From the NCBI GenBank assembly GCA_965224205.1, contig CBDCYN010000026.1, positions 1 through 31,933 on the forward strand: a DNA stretch of 31,933 nucleotides. The letters are read 5' to 3'. Positions 23,364 to 31,933 of this stretch are shown here, piece after piece (the stretch's first letter is position 1; each line of letters opens with the position of its first letter). Source of the DNA: CBDCYN01 sp965224205 (GTDB lineage: Bacteria > Planctomycetota > Phycisphaerae > Phycisphaerales > Phycisphaeraceae). The translations under genes and the position numbers were made by a program. Under the pieces are notes generated by a model. That model was not told the origin of the DNA, ran no database searches, and saw nothing but the letters and a program-made list of their open reading frames with translations.

Positions 23364-23786
23364 TTATTTTTCGAGCATCTCCCAGTACGCGGTGAGGTCG
23401 TCGATTCGAAGTTCGTCTGGGGATTGGGCTAGGCGGAGGGTGGATGGGGACCAGGAGATGAGCTTGAGGTTGTGGAGGCGGCGGAGAGCCCGGCGGGCAG
23501 CTCCTACCCCCCTACCGCCTACGAGACGGTGGATTTCCTCGGGGGTGTAGTCAGGGGTTCTGTTGGGCTTTTTGTGGCTCCTGCGCCGTTCTAGGGCTTC
23601 TAGACAGGCAAAATAGACCCGTAGCTGGTACGCGGTGAGGTGTCTTTCCCGGTACAGGGTCCAGGCCATGCAGATTTGTGGGATGGTCAGGAAGGAGAAC
23701 CCCCCTGCTGGCTTGGGTCGGGATTGGTTGGTTGGCCATAGCGGTTGTTGAGTGGTTTCAGCTAGTTGTAGGGTTTGGGGTTGCAT
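23364..23786 (-). CDS. Small wHTH protein of the replication operon
   Basis: A 140-aa protein starting MQPQTLQLAE at 23786, with a GAGG ribosome site 7 bp upstream. A longer reading to 23870 lacks one. The region FLTIPQICMAWTLYRERHLT, then TPEEIHRLVGGRGVGAARRA and LRRLHNLKLISWS, is a helix-turn-helix/winged-helix pattern. It precedes the larger wHTH gene and is probably cotranscribed as a replication or copy-control partner (inference). Confidence 0.68.
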   Translation of the reverse strand: MQPQTLQLAETTQQPLWPTNQSRPKPAGGFSFLTIPQICMAWTLYRERHLTAYQLRVYFACLEALERRRSHKKPNRTPDYTPEEIHRLVGGRGVGAARRALRRLHNLKLISWSPSTLRLAQSPDELRIDDLTAYWEMLEK

Positions 23787-24194
23787 CCATGCACCTCGTG
23801 AGTTGTGCGGACTAGGCTCGGGTCGTCCGCTTGCCCCGTGACTGACGCACGCAGCACAACCTCTGGGCAAAAAAATCCCGTATGACTCACGAGTTTGGCC
23901 TTGACCTTTTGGTGGGGACTAGATAGGCTGGATGGTGAGATTTGCATCCATGCTAGTCCGTGTAAGGTCGGTCAAGGCTCTTACTCGCGGACACCGAAAA
24001 GAGCGGCTCTGGCAAGTCGCTTTTTTTATGCCTTGAGTTTCGTGCTACCTAGTTAGTCGATAAGCACTCCTTCTTGTTACAGGCTCAGGGAATCCATCCA
24101 GGATTTTCCGAGCTTCAATCCATTTAAATCAAGGTTCAGCATACGCTACCATTAGCTCTATGCAAGAGGTAAAACGTCTTCAGAACAACCATAA
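23787..24194. other. Leader / spacer between replication genes and parA
   Basis: No confident gene is found. CATGGATGCAA occurs at the start of the minus-strand gene (~23784) and again at ~23945. A short plus-strand hairpin with a T run ends near 24010. The minus-strand promoter is not clear. Confidence 0.45.
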
Positions 24195-24266
24195 TCTATG
24201 GCGTTGAAGCTAAGAGGCGTTGAGGCATTAAAGCGTCAAGGCCATAATGCTATAAAGCTTTAAGGC
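24195..24266 (+). repeat. Octad array 1: nine contiguous 8-bp repeats
   Basis: Reading in steps of eight from 24195, every unit ends in GC and fits N-N-N-R-(A/T)-D-G-C, e.g. GTTGAAGC, TAAGAGGC, GTTGAGGC, ATTAAAGC. It is a likely centromere/operator for the RHH partner of ParA. Confidence 0.85.
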
Positions 24267-24310
24267 TATTCCGATAAATTTTTCCTCTTGTTCAGGGGGT
24301 TGGGTCGATG

Positions 24311-24382
24311 TAAATGGCTATGAGGCTGTGATGCCATAAAGCTAAGAGGCGTTGAAGCGTTAAGGCATCAAAGCCATAATGC
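24311..24382 (+). repeat. Octad array 2: nine contiguous 8-bp repeats
   Basis: The same size (72 bp) and consensus as array 1, 44 bp downstream of it and 34 bp upstream of the parA start. Units include TATGAGGC, CATAAAGC, TAAGAGGC, GTTAAGGC, CATAATGC. Confidence 0.85.
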
Positions 24383-24416
24383 CATTGAAAAATATTTTTG
24401 TGGAGATGCCAAGATC

Positions 24417-25361
24417 ATGGATGAGACTCGGAATAGTACGAGAACAGGTGGATCTGGTCACGTCATAGCGGTAGGAAACCAGAAGGGGGGTGTGACGAAG
24501 ACCTCGACGGCAGTCCACTTGGGAAATGCCCTAGCAGACATCGGCAGAAGGGTGCTTATCTGGGACCTGGACCCGGCGGCACGAGCAAGCGTTCACTTTG
24601 GCATCCCCAAAGAGAACAAATACCCAGGCTCGTTTGATGTCTTGGTGGGTCAGAAGCCAGTAGAGGAGGCCATCTTGACCGGGGATGATCCTGTTGAATC
24701 ATTGAATCTTCCGAAGAACCTTCACCTTATTCCAGCACACCGGAACCTTGAAAGCGTTGAAGCGGTGCTTCGGCAGAGAAACAAGTTCGTGAACCCCCGC
24801 GACGTGATGAAGCCAGCGATAAGCGATCTGCGACACGAGTACGACTATATATTTCTCGATACCGCTCCCAATGCCGGGTTCTGCACGATCGGGGCCTATC
24901 TGACAGCACCCTGGTTTATCTTGACAGCCATCCCTGAGCATTTTGCGATCGATGGGTTGAATGATGCGATAGCTGATATCAAAAACGCTCAGTCTAACGG
25001 CAATCAGAACGTGAGATTGCTCGGCATCGTCTTGTGTCAAGTGAATCAGAGGTATCGATCGGCCCAGGTGATCTCCGATGTCATCCGCCAAACATTTACC
25101 CCGAAAGGGGGGCAGTCTCTTAAGTTTGCAACGGAGATCAGCCGGACGGTGCGTGTGCCAGAAGCCCAGGCTGTTGGAAAGACGCTGTTCCAAACGGACC
25201 CGTCACACAAGGTCTGTGACGAGTATCGTCAACTTGCCAGAGAGTTGGAGCAGCGTATTAAGGATTTCAGCCAAGCTAAAGAGGCCGCTGGACTAGAGAT
25301 CAGAGTTGCTGATCACGTCACTCAGCAGCCAGTTGAAGAGAGGGCGGTGAGCAATGTCTAA
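24417..25361 (+). CDS. parA: ParA-type partition ATPase
   Basis: A 314-aa deviant-Walker ATPase. GNQKGGVTKTS at ~res 21-31 is the Walker A with the signature Lys, LIWDLDPAA (~res 49) is A', and YIFLDTAPN (~res 144) is Walker B. ParA drives segregation of plasmids or chromosomes together with a centromere-binding protein. The N-terminus is short (type Ib-like, no HTH), so operator binding should fall to the partner. The start ATG follows GTGGAG about 11 bp upstream. The stop overlaps the start of the partner gene by 8 bp. Confidence 0.92.
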   Translation: MDETRNSTRTGGSGHVIAVGNQKGGVTKTSTAVHLGNALADIGRRVLIWDLDPAARASVHFGIPKENKYPGSFDVLVGQKPVEEAILTGDDPVESLNLPKNLHLIPAHRNLESVEAVLRQRNKFVNPRDVMKPAISDLRHEYDYIFLDTAPNAGFCTIGAYLTAPWFILTAIPEHFAIDGLNDAIADIKNAQSNGNQNVRLLGIVLCQVNQRYRSAQVISDVIRQTFTPKGGQSLKFATEISRTVRVPEAQAVGKTLFQTDPSHKVCDEYRQLARELEQRIKDFSQAKEAAGLEIRVADHVTQQPVEERAVSNV

Positions 25362-25990
25362 GCGGGTAGATTTTTCACCAGAGAATTACAACCCGGTTTC
25401 AGCATATCTTGCACAAGATGTGATGAGCGGATCCGTGGTTGAAGAGGAGGAAGAGCAGAGCGAAACTCCGGTAGGGGGGGGAAGAGCCTAAAGACTCAAT
25501 GTCACAGGTTGACCAGGTACCAGATGAGGCATCAACCGAAGATTCATTAGACGCCATTCCTGATCAGGAAGAGCAGTCGGCCCAGATTGCCAAAGAACCT
25601 GTTGTGCTAGATTTTCCGAGGGGTGAATCGAATCGAGATGCAGTGGCCAAAGACAAGGAATTTATCACCCAACGATTAAGCCAAACATCGCCCGTGCGAG
25701 CGTTCGTGCCGAGGCAGGATCGGTTAGACCTGGATAGGCTGGTAGGGCGTCTAGTGGATACCCTCGATACGAATATCACCCGGAGCAATCTGATCAGGTC
25801 AGCCGTATCTCTCATTCTCCGGTGCGAGGAGAGTCTACTCCGGCGAGCAAGCAGTGCGAAAGGAACGCTCAACCGCCCGCCGAACGATGACCCGCTACAG
25901 ATCGCTGAGTTCGATGATGGGGTGGCTGATTTGCTTCATACAGCGTTCATTGATAGCCCACCGAGGGCGACCGCGTGGCGTCGAAAGTAG
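25354..25990 (+). CDS. ParB-analogue (RHH-type), frameshifted at a G8 tract
   Basis: ATG at 25354, overlapping parA by 8 bp, opens a frame MSKRVDFSPENYNPVSAYLA that stops at 25491 after 45 residues. The following frame runs to 25990 from an ATG at 25499. They are joined by removing one G from the run of eight at 25474-25481, giving a ~211-aa protein. The product has an acidic middle and a C-terminal part (RLVGRLVDTLDTNITRSNLI, RSAVSLILRCEESL) that fits a ribbon-helix-helix DNA-binding fold. I infer it is the centromere-binding partner of ParA. The shift may be a sequencing error, a mutation, phase variation or transcriptional slippage. Confidence 0.7.
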
Positions 25991-26248
25991 GCGGCGTAAC
26001 GAGACCCAAATGCGGTGCGGTAGCAGCGCAAGATAAAAGGTCCACCGTATTCGGGGTGTAAAACTCTATTTTATCAACATTTAAGGTGACGTATTTTATG
26101 GGTCGCACCGTATATTGTATCGAATTTGACGATAACATGTTTTGACAAAAGACGTTAGCGTGACGTAAGTGCTAAATTCCAAATTTCTCGTCATGCCATT
26201 TCGGGATCTACAAAATCGATAATCTTTGCAAGAAGGTTGTATAGGCTA
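25991..26248. other. Intergenic region after the par operon
   Basis: AT-rich sequence without a gene. GACGTTAGCGTGACGTAAGTG-like short repeats of GACGT occur near 26150-26170, but nothing firm can be said. Confidence 0.4.
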
Positions 26249-26276
26249 TTGAGAAAGCAGGGCGTCTGCTTATAAT
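26249..26276 (+). promoter_or_regulatory. Promoter of the giant secreted-protein gene
   Basis: TTGAGA (26249-26254), a 16-bp spacer and a perfect TATAAT (26271-26276). A GGAGAGGAGGAG purine tract follows near 26331. Confidence 0.65.
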
Positions 26277-26360
26277 AGGTAATCCAGATAAACAATGTAA
26301 GATTGATGTCAACAGCATTTCAGCTTTCTGGAGAGGAGGAGAAGTGAGGGTTGTTGAATA

Positions 26361-29300
26361 TTGGGGAATGATCGAATCATTTCGAAAGTATTTTCCCGGC
26401 TGGGGATTAATACGCTACGCAGCGTAACCCACCGTGCCATTGGATTAATTCGGCGCCATCAGACCCAACAGTGGAACGGGTATTTAGAACCTCTTGAGCA
26501 AAAAATAATGCTCAATGGTGATCCGTTGGGTCACGTCTTTTCGCGTTTTAGCGACAATCTTGAGAATCCCACCGATACGGCTGCGATTGTTGTGCCGGTT
26601 TCGCCCGACGACTTCACAGCTAACCGACTGGATCGGGTCAACATTGGCTTGCGTGTTGTCGCCGAGGATGGGAGTTCACTTGACCCTGCGGCAGTGGTTC
26701 TCCGCGACGATCTGGGCCAGATTGTTCCGCCAAGGTTCGCCGATCCAGATTCTGGGTTAGGTGAAAGCCTGGTTCTAGCAGAACTGCCGTTTGGAGATTA
26801 CGAGGTGACGGTGTCTGCAGACAACGGCACCTCTGGCGCATTTTCGTTAGATCTATTTTTAATCGGCGATGCAGATGGCGACCGCGATGTGGACCGTGAC
26901 GACACGGTCTTGGTGCGGGGCGCGTTCGGCACGTTGGAGGGGCAAACAGGGTACACCGCCGAAGCCGACGCGGACCTCGACGGGCGCATCACCGCGTTTG
27001 ATGTCACCCAGCATATCCGCAACATCCAAGTCGCCACGACGCTCAACCCCGGCACGGGTGAGATCCGCGGCACGAAGTTCAACGACCTCGACGGCGATAG
27101 TGTTCGAGATATTGCTCTGCCATCCGAACTCATTGGTCCGCTGCCGTACTTGAGTGTAACAGACAGCCCCTTTGATCTGTCGGGTCTTGGCGTGTCGTTT
27201 TTCCTAGAGGATTGGGAGGACGGTCTTTTTAATACGCCGGGTGTCGCCATCAGCGGAAGTGGGCTAAGGCTATCGTCGACTTTTGGATCCGGTCTCATTG
27301 ACTCGGTGGATTCCGACGACGGGTTGATCAACGGTCGAAGCGACAACGGGGCAGGCCGTTTTGGTCAAGCCCAATGGGCATCCGGTGCGATCGGAATTAC
27401 CTTCACGTTCGACCCCGACATGTTGGGGGGTCTTCCTCAACAAGTTGGCATCGTGTGGACAGACGGTGAAGGGGTCACATCATTTCAAGCTTTCGACGCC
27501 GAGGGTAACTCGCTAGGGCAAATTGGCCCGGTATCCATCGCAGACAGCGTTGTCACAGGCACTACGGGGGAGGATCGGTTTTTCGGTGTTTCCCATCCAG
27601 GCGGTATCTCCGAGATCAGGATCAGCAACACCGCTGGGGGGATCGAAGTCGATCACCTCCAGTACGGGGTGTTCGAGCCCGCTGCCCAAACTTCTGAACC
27701 CGGACTCCCCGATTGGGTGATCTATCTCGATCAGAACAACAACTCGGTGCGCGACCTGGGAGAGTTGTTCACCACGACCGACGAGGACGGGAACTACGCG
27801 TTTACGGACCTGCCGGTGGGCACGTACATCGTCCGTGAAGAACAGCAACTTGGATTTGTTCAGACCTTGCCAGAGGCAGGGTTTTATGAAGTCGTTTTGG
27901 TCGATGGTGATGTTGTCACCGGGATCGACTTCGGGAATCAGGAAGACCCTAACAGCCCCCCTGAGATCGTCAGTGATCCGGTGACGAGGCACAGCTTGCC
28001 GCCTGGTATCGACCCAGGTTCGACGATCACGCTTGACGCGACAGTTCGGGACCTATTGGATTCGCATCCTGATTTTGAAGGGGCGATTACAGGTCTCGTT
28101 ACCGGGTTGGTCGAGAGCCAAATTGGAGGGGATCGAAACCCTGTCTTCGCTGGTCCCAATGGACGCGGGGCGATCTCCAGTTCGGATTCGTTCAACCAGT
28201 GGTATAACGACGTTGATGGCGTTAACCTCACCACGACATTGCCGATCCGTCTTACAGAAACTGGTCCAGGGTCGGGGTTGTTTTCGTTCGAAAGTGGGGC
28301 ATTTTTCCCGATTGATGGCCAATTATTCGGTAACCAGGGCCGGTCTCACAACTATCATTTCACACTTGAATTGCATTCGAGTTTCACCTACCGCGGCGGG
28401 GAGATTTTCCAATTCACCGGCGATGACGATATCTGGGTCTTTGTTAATGATCAGCTAGCCGTAGATATCGGTGGTGTTCACGGGGCAGTGTCACGGTCGG
28501 TCAACTTGGACACGTTGGGATTGACGGTAGGAGACACCTATTCGTTTGATTTTTTCTTCGCCGAGCGACACACCGTGGGATCAAACTTCCGTTTCCAGAC
28601 TAGTATCGATCTGGCGTCAACGACCCAATACACCTATGACGTCGAAGCCGTTGATCCCGATGACGATCCGCTTACCTTTAGTCTAGTCACTTCCCCAGAT
28701 GGGATGGTCATTGATACAGAGACCGGTCTGATTACCTGGAACCCCGGGATTGACAACATCGGTTCACATGATGTGACTGTTCGAGTCGAAGACGGTCGAA
28801 GTGGATTCGACGAACAAAGCTATGTGCTAGAAGTTGTAAGCAACAGCCCACCGCAAATCGTCAGCGACCCGGTCCTTGTCGCGGGGATTGGCCAACCTTA
28901 TGAATATGACGTTGAAGCCACAGATCTGGATGTGGGTGATGTGCTGATGTTCTCGCTCGATCAGGCTCCGGACGGCTTGACAATCGACTCCTCCACGGGC
29001 TTGATCCAATGGACGCCGCAGATGGGTCAAGAGGCCGATCATGACGTGACGGTCCGGGTGGTCGATCAGGGCGGGCTATTCGATACGCAGAGCTTCACGA
29101 TCAGCGTTGATCCTCGGACGGGGATAACGATCGACGATATCGACGACGTGAACCTTGTCTTTGATGGCCAGGCAATGACGGTGGACGGGCAGATCACCGC
29201 GACAGTGACCAATGTCGGTCCCGGAGACGTGGTGGCTCCGTTTGATGTTCTCTTCTTCGAGGACTTGAACCTCAACGAATCCTATGACCCGGGGATCGAT

Positions 29301-31933
29301 AACGAGCTGGGCGTGGCCACGGTCACGCCACCGTTGCTGGCGGGTGAGTCGACAACGGTGACGGCGACGCTGTCGGGGTTGGTGGAGTTTTCGGAGACGA
29401 TCATCTGGGGTTTGGCCGACCCGCAAGACACGATCGGGGAGAACGACGAGGGTGACAACCTCAGCCACTCTGGCCTCGATAGCACGTTCCAGCCCCCGGT
29501 AGGTCAGTTCGACCCGGTGGTGGAGTGGGCGTGGACCAGTTCTGACGTACTGCCGGATTCTCTTAATGTGATGATGACCCCGGCGATCATTGACCTCAAT
29601 GACGACGGCGTGCCGGATGTGGTGTTCGGCAGCACGTCGTCAACTTCGAGGGTCAGTATTTTGCCTGGTGTGCTGCGTGCGCTCAGTGGTGATGACGGCA
29701 CCGAGTTATTTACGGTTACGGACGCTTCTCTAGCCATTAACACAACCAGTTCTGTTGCCGTAGGTGACATCGATTTAGACGGTAGGCCGGAGATTGTTGC
29801 TTCGGACGTAAGTGGGGCTCGGTTGATTGCTTTCGAACACGACGGAGAGTTTAAATGGCGAAGCAACAACCTCGAGAGAATTGCTTGGGGCGCCCCGTCG
29901 CTGGCGGATCTGGACCAAGACGGTATTCCCGAGATCATCATCGGCCGTCAGGTGCTCAATAACGACGGGACTGTCCACTGGACCGGAGAAGGTGGGAAGG
30001 GTGCTCAAACCTCCGCTGGTCCTTTATCCGTCATAGCGGATGTGGATCTGGACGGCACACCGAACGTTGTGGCTGGAAATACAGTCTATACCCCATCCGG
30101 AGACATCTTGTGGCAGGCGCCTTATGGCGATGGTCTTACCGCAATTGGCAATTTCGATGACGACGCTTTCCCTGAAATCGTTCTGGTATCTCGCGGGGAT
30201 ATTTGGCTACTAGAGCATGATATGTCTCTGAAGTGGGGGCCGAAGACCATGCCGAGCGGAGGCAGCGGATCGCCCACAGTGGCCGACTTCGACAATGACG
30301 GTGAGCCTGAAATCGGTCTCGCAGGTTTCAGACGCTACGCGGTGTTTGAAGCAGATGGCAGTCTCAAATGGGATGTGGAGATCGAAGATATCAGTTCAGG
30401 CAGAACGGGGGCCTCGGTTTTTGATTTTGAAGGCGATGGCTCCGCTGAGGTCGTGTACCGCGATGAGAAGTTTCTGAGGATCTATCGCGGCAGCGATGGT
30501 GAGGTTCTGTACGAAACCCCTATGAGTTCCTACACGTGGCATGAGTATGTCAACGTGGTGGATGTGGACGCCGACGGCAATGCCGAGATTATCGCCGTCG
30601 CCAATAACAACGCCGGAGCCGGGCCGCAGCGTGGGGTTTTTGTCATTGGGGACGCCAACGATACGTGGGTGCCCACACGCCAGATCTGGAATCAACACTC
30701 TTATCATATTACGAATATCAATGGTGACGGCACGATTCCAGAGGTCGAAGCCAACAACTGGGAGATCTTTAATAACTATCGCCTTAACGCGCTGACCGAG
30801 CCCGGTGGAGAGTTTGCTGCACCGGACCTCATCGCGTCTTACGTGAGCGTGGTGGCCCAGGGTGATGATCAGGCATTCACGGCAAGGATAGGTAACGGCG
30901 GTGCGTTGGTGGTGGGCGACGGCATTGACGTGGCGTTCTTCGACGGCGATCCACGGGCCGGCGGGGTGCTCGTTGGCGTGGCTCAGACGACGATGCGTCT
31001 GGATCCGGGTGAGTTTGAAGATGTGACCGTCACGGTACCTGTAGGGTCGATCAGCGACCTGTGGGTATCGGCGGATAACGACGGATTGGGCAACGGCCAA
31101 GTCAACGAGGGTGATGAGGACAACAACCTTTATCACCCCGCCCTGGACTTGCCGGACGTTCTGCCGCCGGTCCTGACCGCCGATTTGGCTAATGACACGG
31201 GCCGATCCAACGACGATGATGTGACGTTCGACCCGACAATTATGGGGACGGTCACGGATGCCAGTACAGTAACCGTCTTCCAAGCCGGCCTGGACGGGGG
31301 ACAGGTAGCGGACGTGCTGGGCTCTCTTCAAGTCGACGGCTCGTTCACGCTTACGCAAGCCGACCTGGAAACGATCGGTGCCGGAGCTCTTGCTCAGGGC
31401 TCGCACACGCTGATCCTGCAAGCCGAGGATGAGTTTGGCAACGTGTCATCGCCGATCGAGGTGTCATTCATCTTTGATTCGGCTGCTCCCGCTTCCCCTG
31501 TGACACCGGACCTATTAGCAACCAGCGATACCGGATCTAGCGACAGCGACAACATTACCAATTTGACCACACCGACAGTATCGACCTCTGCCGAAGCCGA
31601 TGGGCTGGTGCGATTGCTGGTAGGTGGAGTCGAAGAAGATCAGGCGGTCGCTTCCGGGTCGGTGGAGTTTACGATCGGTCCTCTGGGTGATGGCGACCAC
31701 GTGGTCACGGCAACGGCTGAAGATGTGGCGGGTAACGTCAGCAATGAGTCGGGTCAACTTGTGGTGACGCTCGACATGACGCCACCCGTCGTCCCGGCGT
31801 TTGACTTGGAGGTTGCTTCGGATACCCCGCCGGTCGGGGACATGCGGACCACGCAGGACGTGGTGACCCTCGAGGGCGTAACGGATCCGGATACCGCGGT
31901 TCGTCTGGTCGAGACCGACGACACCACGGTTTC
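26361..31933 (+). CDS. Giant planctomycete multi-domain extracellular protein (partial)
   Basis: At least 1857 residues, running off the window. Near residue 42 is LEPLEQKIMLNGDPLG, a planctomycete-type N-terminal motif. Then: dockerin-like Ca repeats (GDADGDRDVDRDD and DADLDGRITAFD, ~169-229); an SdrD-B-like segment split by ~200 residues (GTKFNDLDGD at ~237, then YLDQNNNSVRD..GNYAFTDLPVGTYIV at ~453-524); a fibro-slime domain (~556-752, with FTGDDDIWVFVNDQLAVDIG); two cadherin-like He_PIG Ig domains (~758-914); CARDB (~927-1034); eight FG-GAP-type motifs such as DLNDDGVPDVV (~1068-1444); a second CARDB (~1488-1592); and Ig-like repeats to the end. It is probably a surface or secreted adhesion or matrix protein. 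TTG 26361 is a tentative start, with GAGGG 10 bp upstream. Confidence 0.85.
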   Translation, partial: MGNDRIISKVFSRLGINTLRSVTHRAIGLIRRHQTQQWNGYLEPLEQKIMLNGDPLGHVFSRFSDNLENPTDTAAIVVPVSPDDFTANRLDRVNIGLRVVAEDGSSLDPAAVVLRDDLGQIVPPRFADPDSGLGESLVLAELPFGDYEVTVSADNGTSGAFSLDLFLIGDADGDRDVDRDDTVLVRGAFGTLEGQTGYTAEADADLDGRITAFDVTQHIRNIQVATTLNPGTGEIRGTKFNDLDGDSVRDIALPSELIGPLPYLSVTDSPFDLSGLGVSFFLEDWEDGLFNTPGVAISGSGLRLSSTFGSGLIDSVDSDDGLINGRSDNGAGRFGQAQWASGAIGITFTFDPDMLGGLPQQVGIVWTDGEGVTSFQAFDAEGNSLGQIGPVSIADSVVTGTTGEDRFFGVSHPGGISEIRISNTAGGIEVDHLQYGVFEPAAQTSEPGLPDWVIYLDQNNNSVRDLGELFTTTDEDGNYAFTDLPVGTYIVREEQQLGFVQTLPEAGFYEVVLVDGDVVTGIDFGNQEDPNSPPEIVSDPVTRHSLPPGIDPGSTITLDATVRDLLDSHPDFEGAITGLVTGLVESQIGGDRNPVFAGPNGRGAISSSDSFNQWYNDVDGVNLTTTLPIRLTETGPGSGLFSFESGAFFPIDGQLFGNQGRSHNYHFTLELHSSFTYRGGEIFQFTGDDDIWVFVNDQLAVDIGGVHGAVSRSVNLDTLGLTVGDTYSFDFFFAERHTVGSNFRFQTSIDLASTTQYTYDVEAVDPDDDPLTFSLVTSPDGMVIDTETGLITWNPGIDNIGSHDVTVRVEDGRSGFDEQSYVLEVVSNSPPQIVSDPVLVAGIGQPYEYDVEATDLDVGDVLMFSLDQAPDGLTIDSSTGLIQWTPQMGQEADHDVTVRVVDQGGLFDTQSFTISVDPRTGITIDDIDDVNLVFDGQAMTVDGQITATVTNVGPGDVVAPFDVLFFEDLNLNESYDPGIDNELGVATVTPPLLAGESTTVTATLSGLVEFSETIIWGLADPQDTIGENDEGDNLSHSGLDSTFQPPVGQFDPVVEWAWTSSDVLPDSLNVMMTPAIIDLNDDGVPDVVFGSTSSTSRVSILPGVLRALSGDDGTELFTVTDASLAINTTSSVAVGDIDLDGRPEIVASDVSGARLIAFEHDGEFKWRSNNLERIAWGAPSLADLDQDGIPEIIIGRQVLNNDGTVHWTGEGGKGAQTSAGPLSVIADVDLDGTPNVVAGNTVYTPSGDILWQAPYGDGLTAIGNFDDDAFPEIVLVSRGDIWLLEHDMSLKWGPKTMPSGGSGSPTVADFDNDGEPEIGLAGFRRYAVFEADGSLKWDVEIEDISSGRTGASVFDFEGDGSAEVVYRDEKFLRIYRGSDGEVLYETPMSSYTWHEYVNVVDVDADGNAEIIAVANNNAGAGPQRGVFVIGDANDTWVPTRQIWNQHSYHITNINGDGTIPEVEANNWEIFNNYRLNALTEPGGEFAAPDLIASYVSVVAQGDDQAFTARIGNGGALVVGDGIDVAFFDGDPRAGGVLVGVAQTTMRLDPGEFEDVTVTVPVGSISDLWVSADNDGLGNGQVNEGDEDNNLYHPALDLPDVLPPVLTADLANDTGRSNDDDVTFDPTIMGTVTDASTVTVFQAGLDGGQVADVLGSLQVDGSFTLTQADLETIGAGALAQGSHTLILQAEDEFGNVSSPIEVSFIFDSAAPASPVTPDLLATSDTGSSDSDNITNLTTPTVSTSAEADGLVRLLVGGVEEDQAVASGSVEFTIGPLGDGDHVVTATAEDVAGNVSNESGQLVVTLDMTPPVVPAFDLEVASDTPPVGDMRTTQDVVTLEGVTDPDTAVRLVETDDTTV

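Noticed and set aside
30396..31421. 341-codon open frame on the minus strand
   Set aside because: It is a shadow of the giant plus-strand gene, whose frame shows clear domains through this segment.

Overview
The window looks like accessory DNA (a plasmid, or an integrated plasmid-like island) of a Planctomycetota bacterium. The main evidence is the partial giant secreted protein at the right end. Near its N-terminus it has an 'LEP..(I/L)ML(S/N)GD' motif typical of planctomycete extracellular proteins, followed by dockerin, fibro-slime, CARDB and FG-GAP domains. No taxonomic search was possible, so this is inference.

Layout: (1) 24-2753, a tyrosine recombinase followed by three tightly coupled genes of unknown function. 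(2) 2754-8290, a low-gene stretch with an RHH-like/GHKL-ATPase pair, an orphan small gene, decayed IS66-type DNA, an inverted-repeat element containing two long palindromes, and three copies of a folded repeat. (3) 8293-13625, two insertion sequences, one with 43-bp terminal repeats and one Tn5-like copy sitting between two runs of G, around a Phd/VapC toxin-antitoxin pair. (4) 13.8-18.6 kb and 20.5-21.9 kb, a run of toxin-antitoxin or nucleotidyltransferase modules (RHH protein, orphan MNT, RHH/PIN, wHTH-MNT/HEPN, ParDE-like, Phd/VapC) separated by short perfect palindromes. (5) 18.8-20.53 kb, a gene-free but very highly structured stretch whose minus strand reads as a giant ornate non-coding RNA. 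(6) 22.1-26.0 kb, two replication-type genes on the minus strand, two arrays of nine contiguous 8-bp repeats, and a ParA plus RHH-type partner operon. (7) 26.36 kb to the end, the giant secreted protein, running off the window.

The most interesting element is the probable ~1.4-kb minus-strand RNA at about 19.12-20.53 kb. It has more than fifteen nested helices and six GNRA tetraloops. Wobble pairs form only if the minus strand is transcribed, the motif GGUAA is strongly over-represented, and the main domain ends in an intrinsic-terminator hairpin. A second structured domain and a conserved-looking basic 217-aa gene follow on the same strand. Giant RNAs such as GOLLD, ROOL and OLE are the closest known kind of object, but I cannot assign this one to any class.

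Other strong signals are the 2 x 72-bp octad arrays in front of parA (a candidate centromere), an 8-G tract that puts the ParB-like gene out of frame, two 40-bp double palindromes with matched base changes over MNT/HEPN promoter-like sequences, and two long palindromes whose stems changed in concert.
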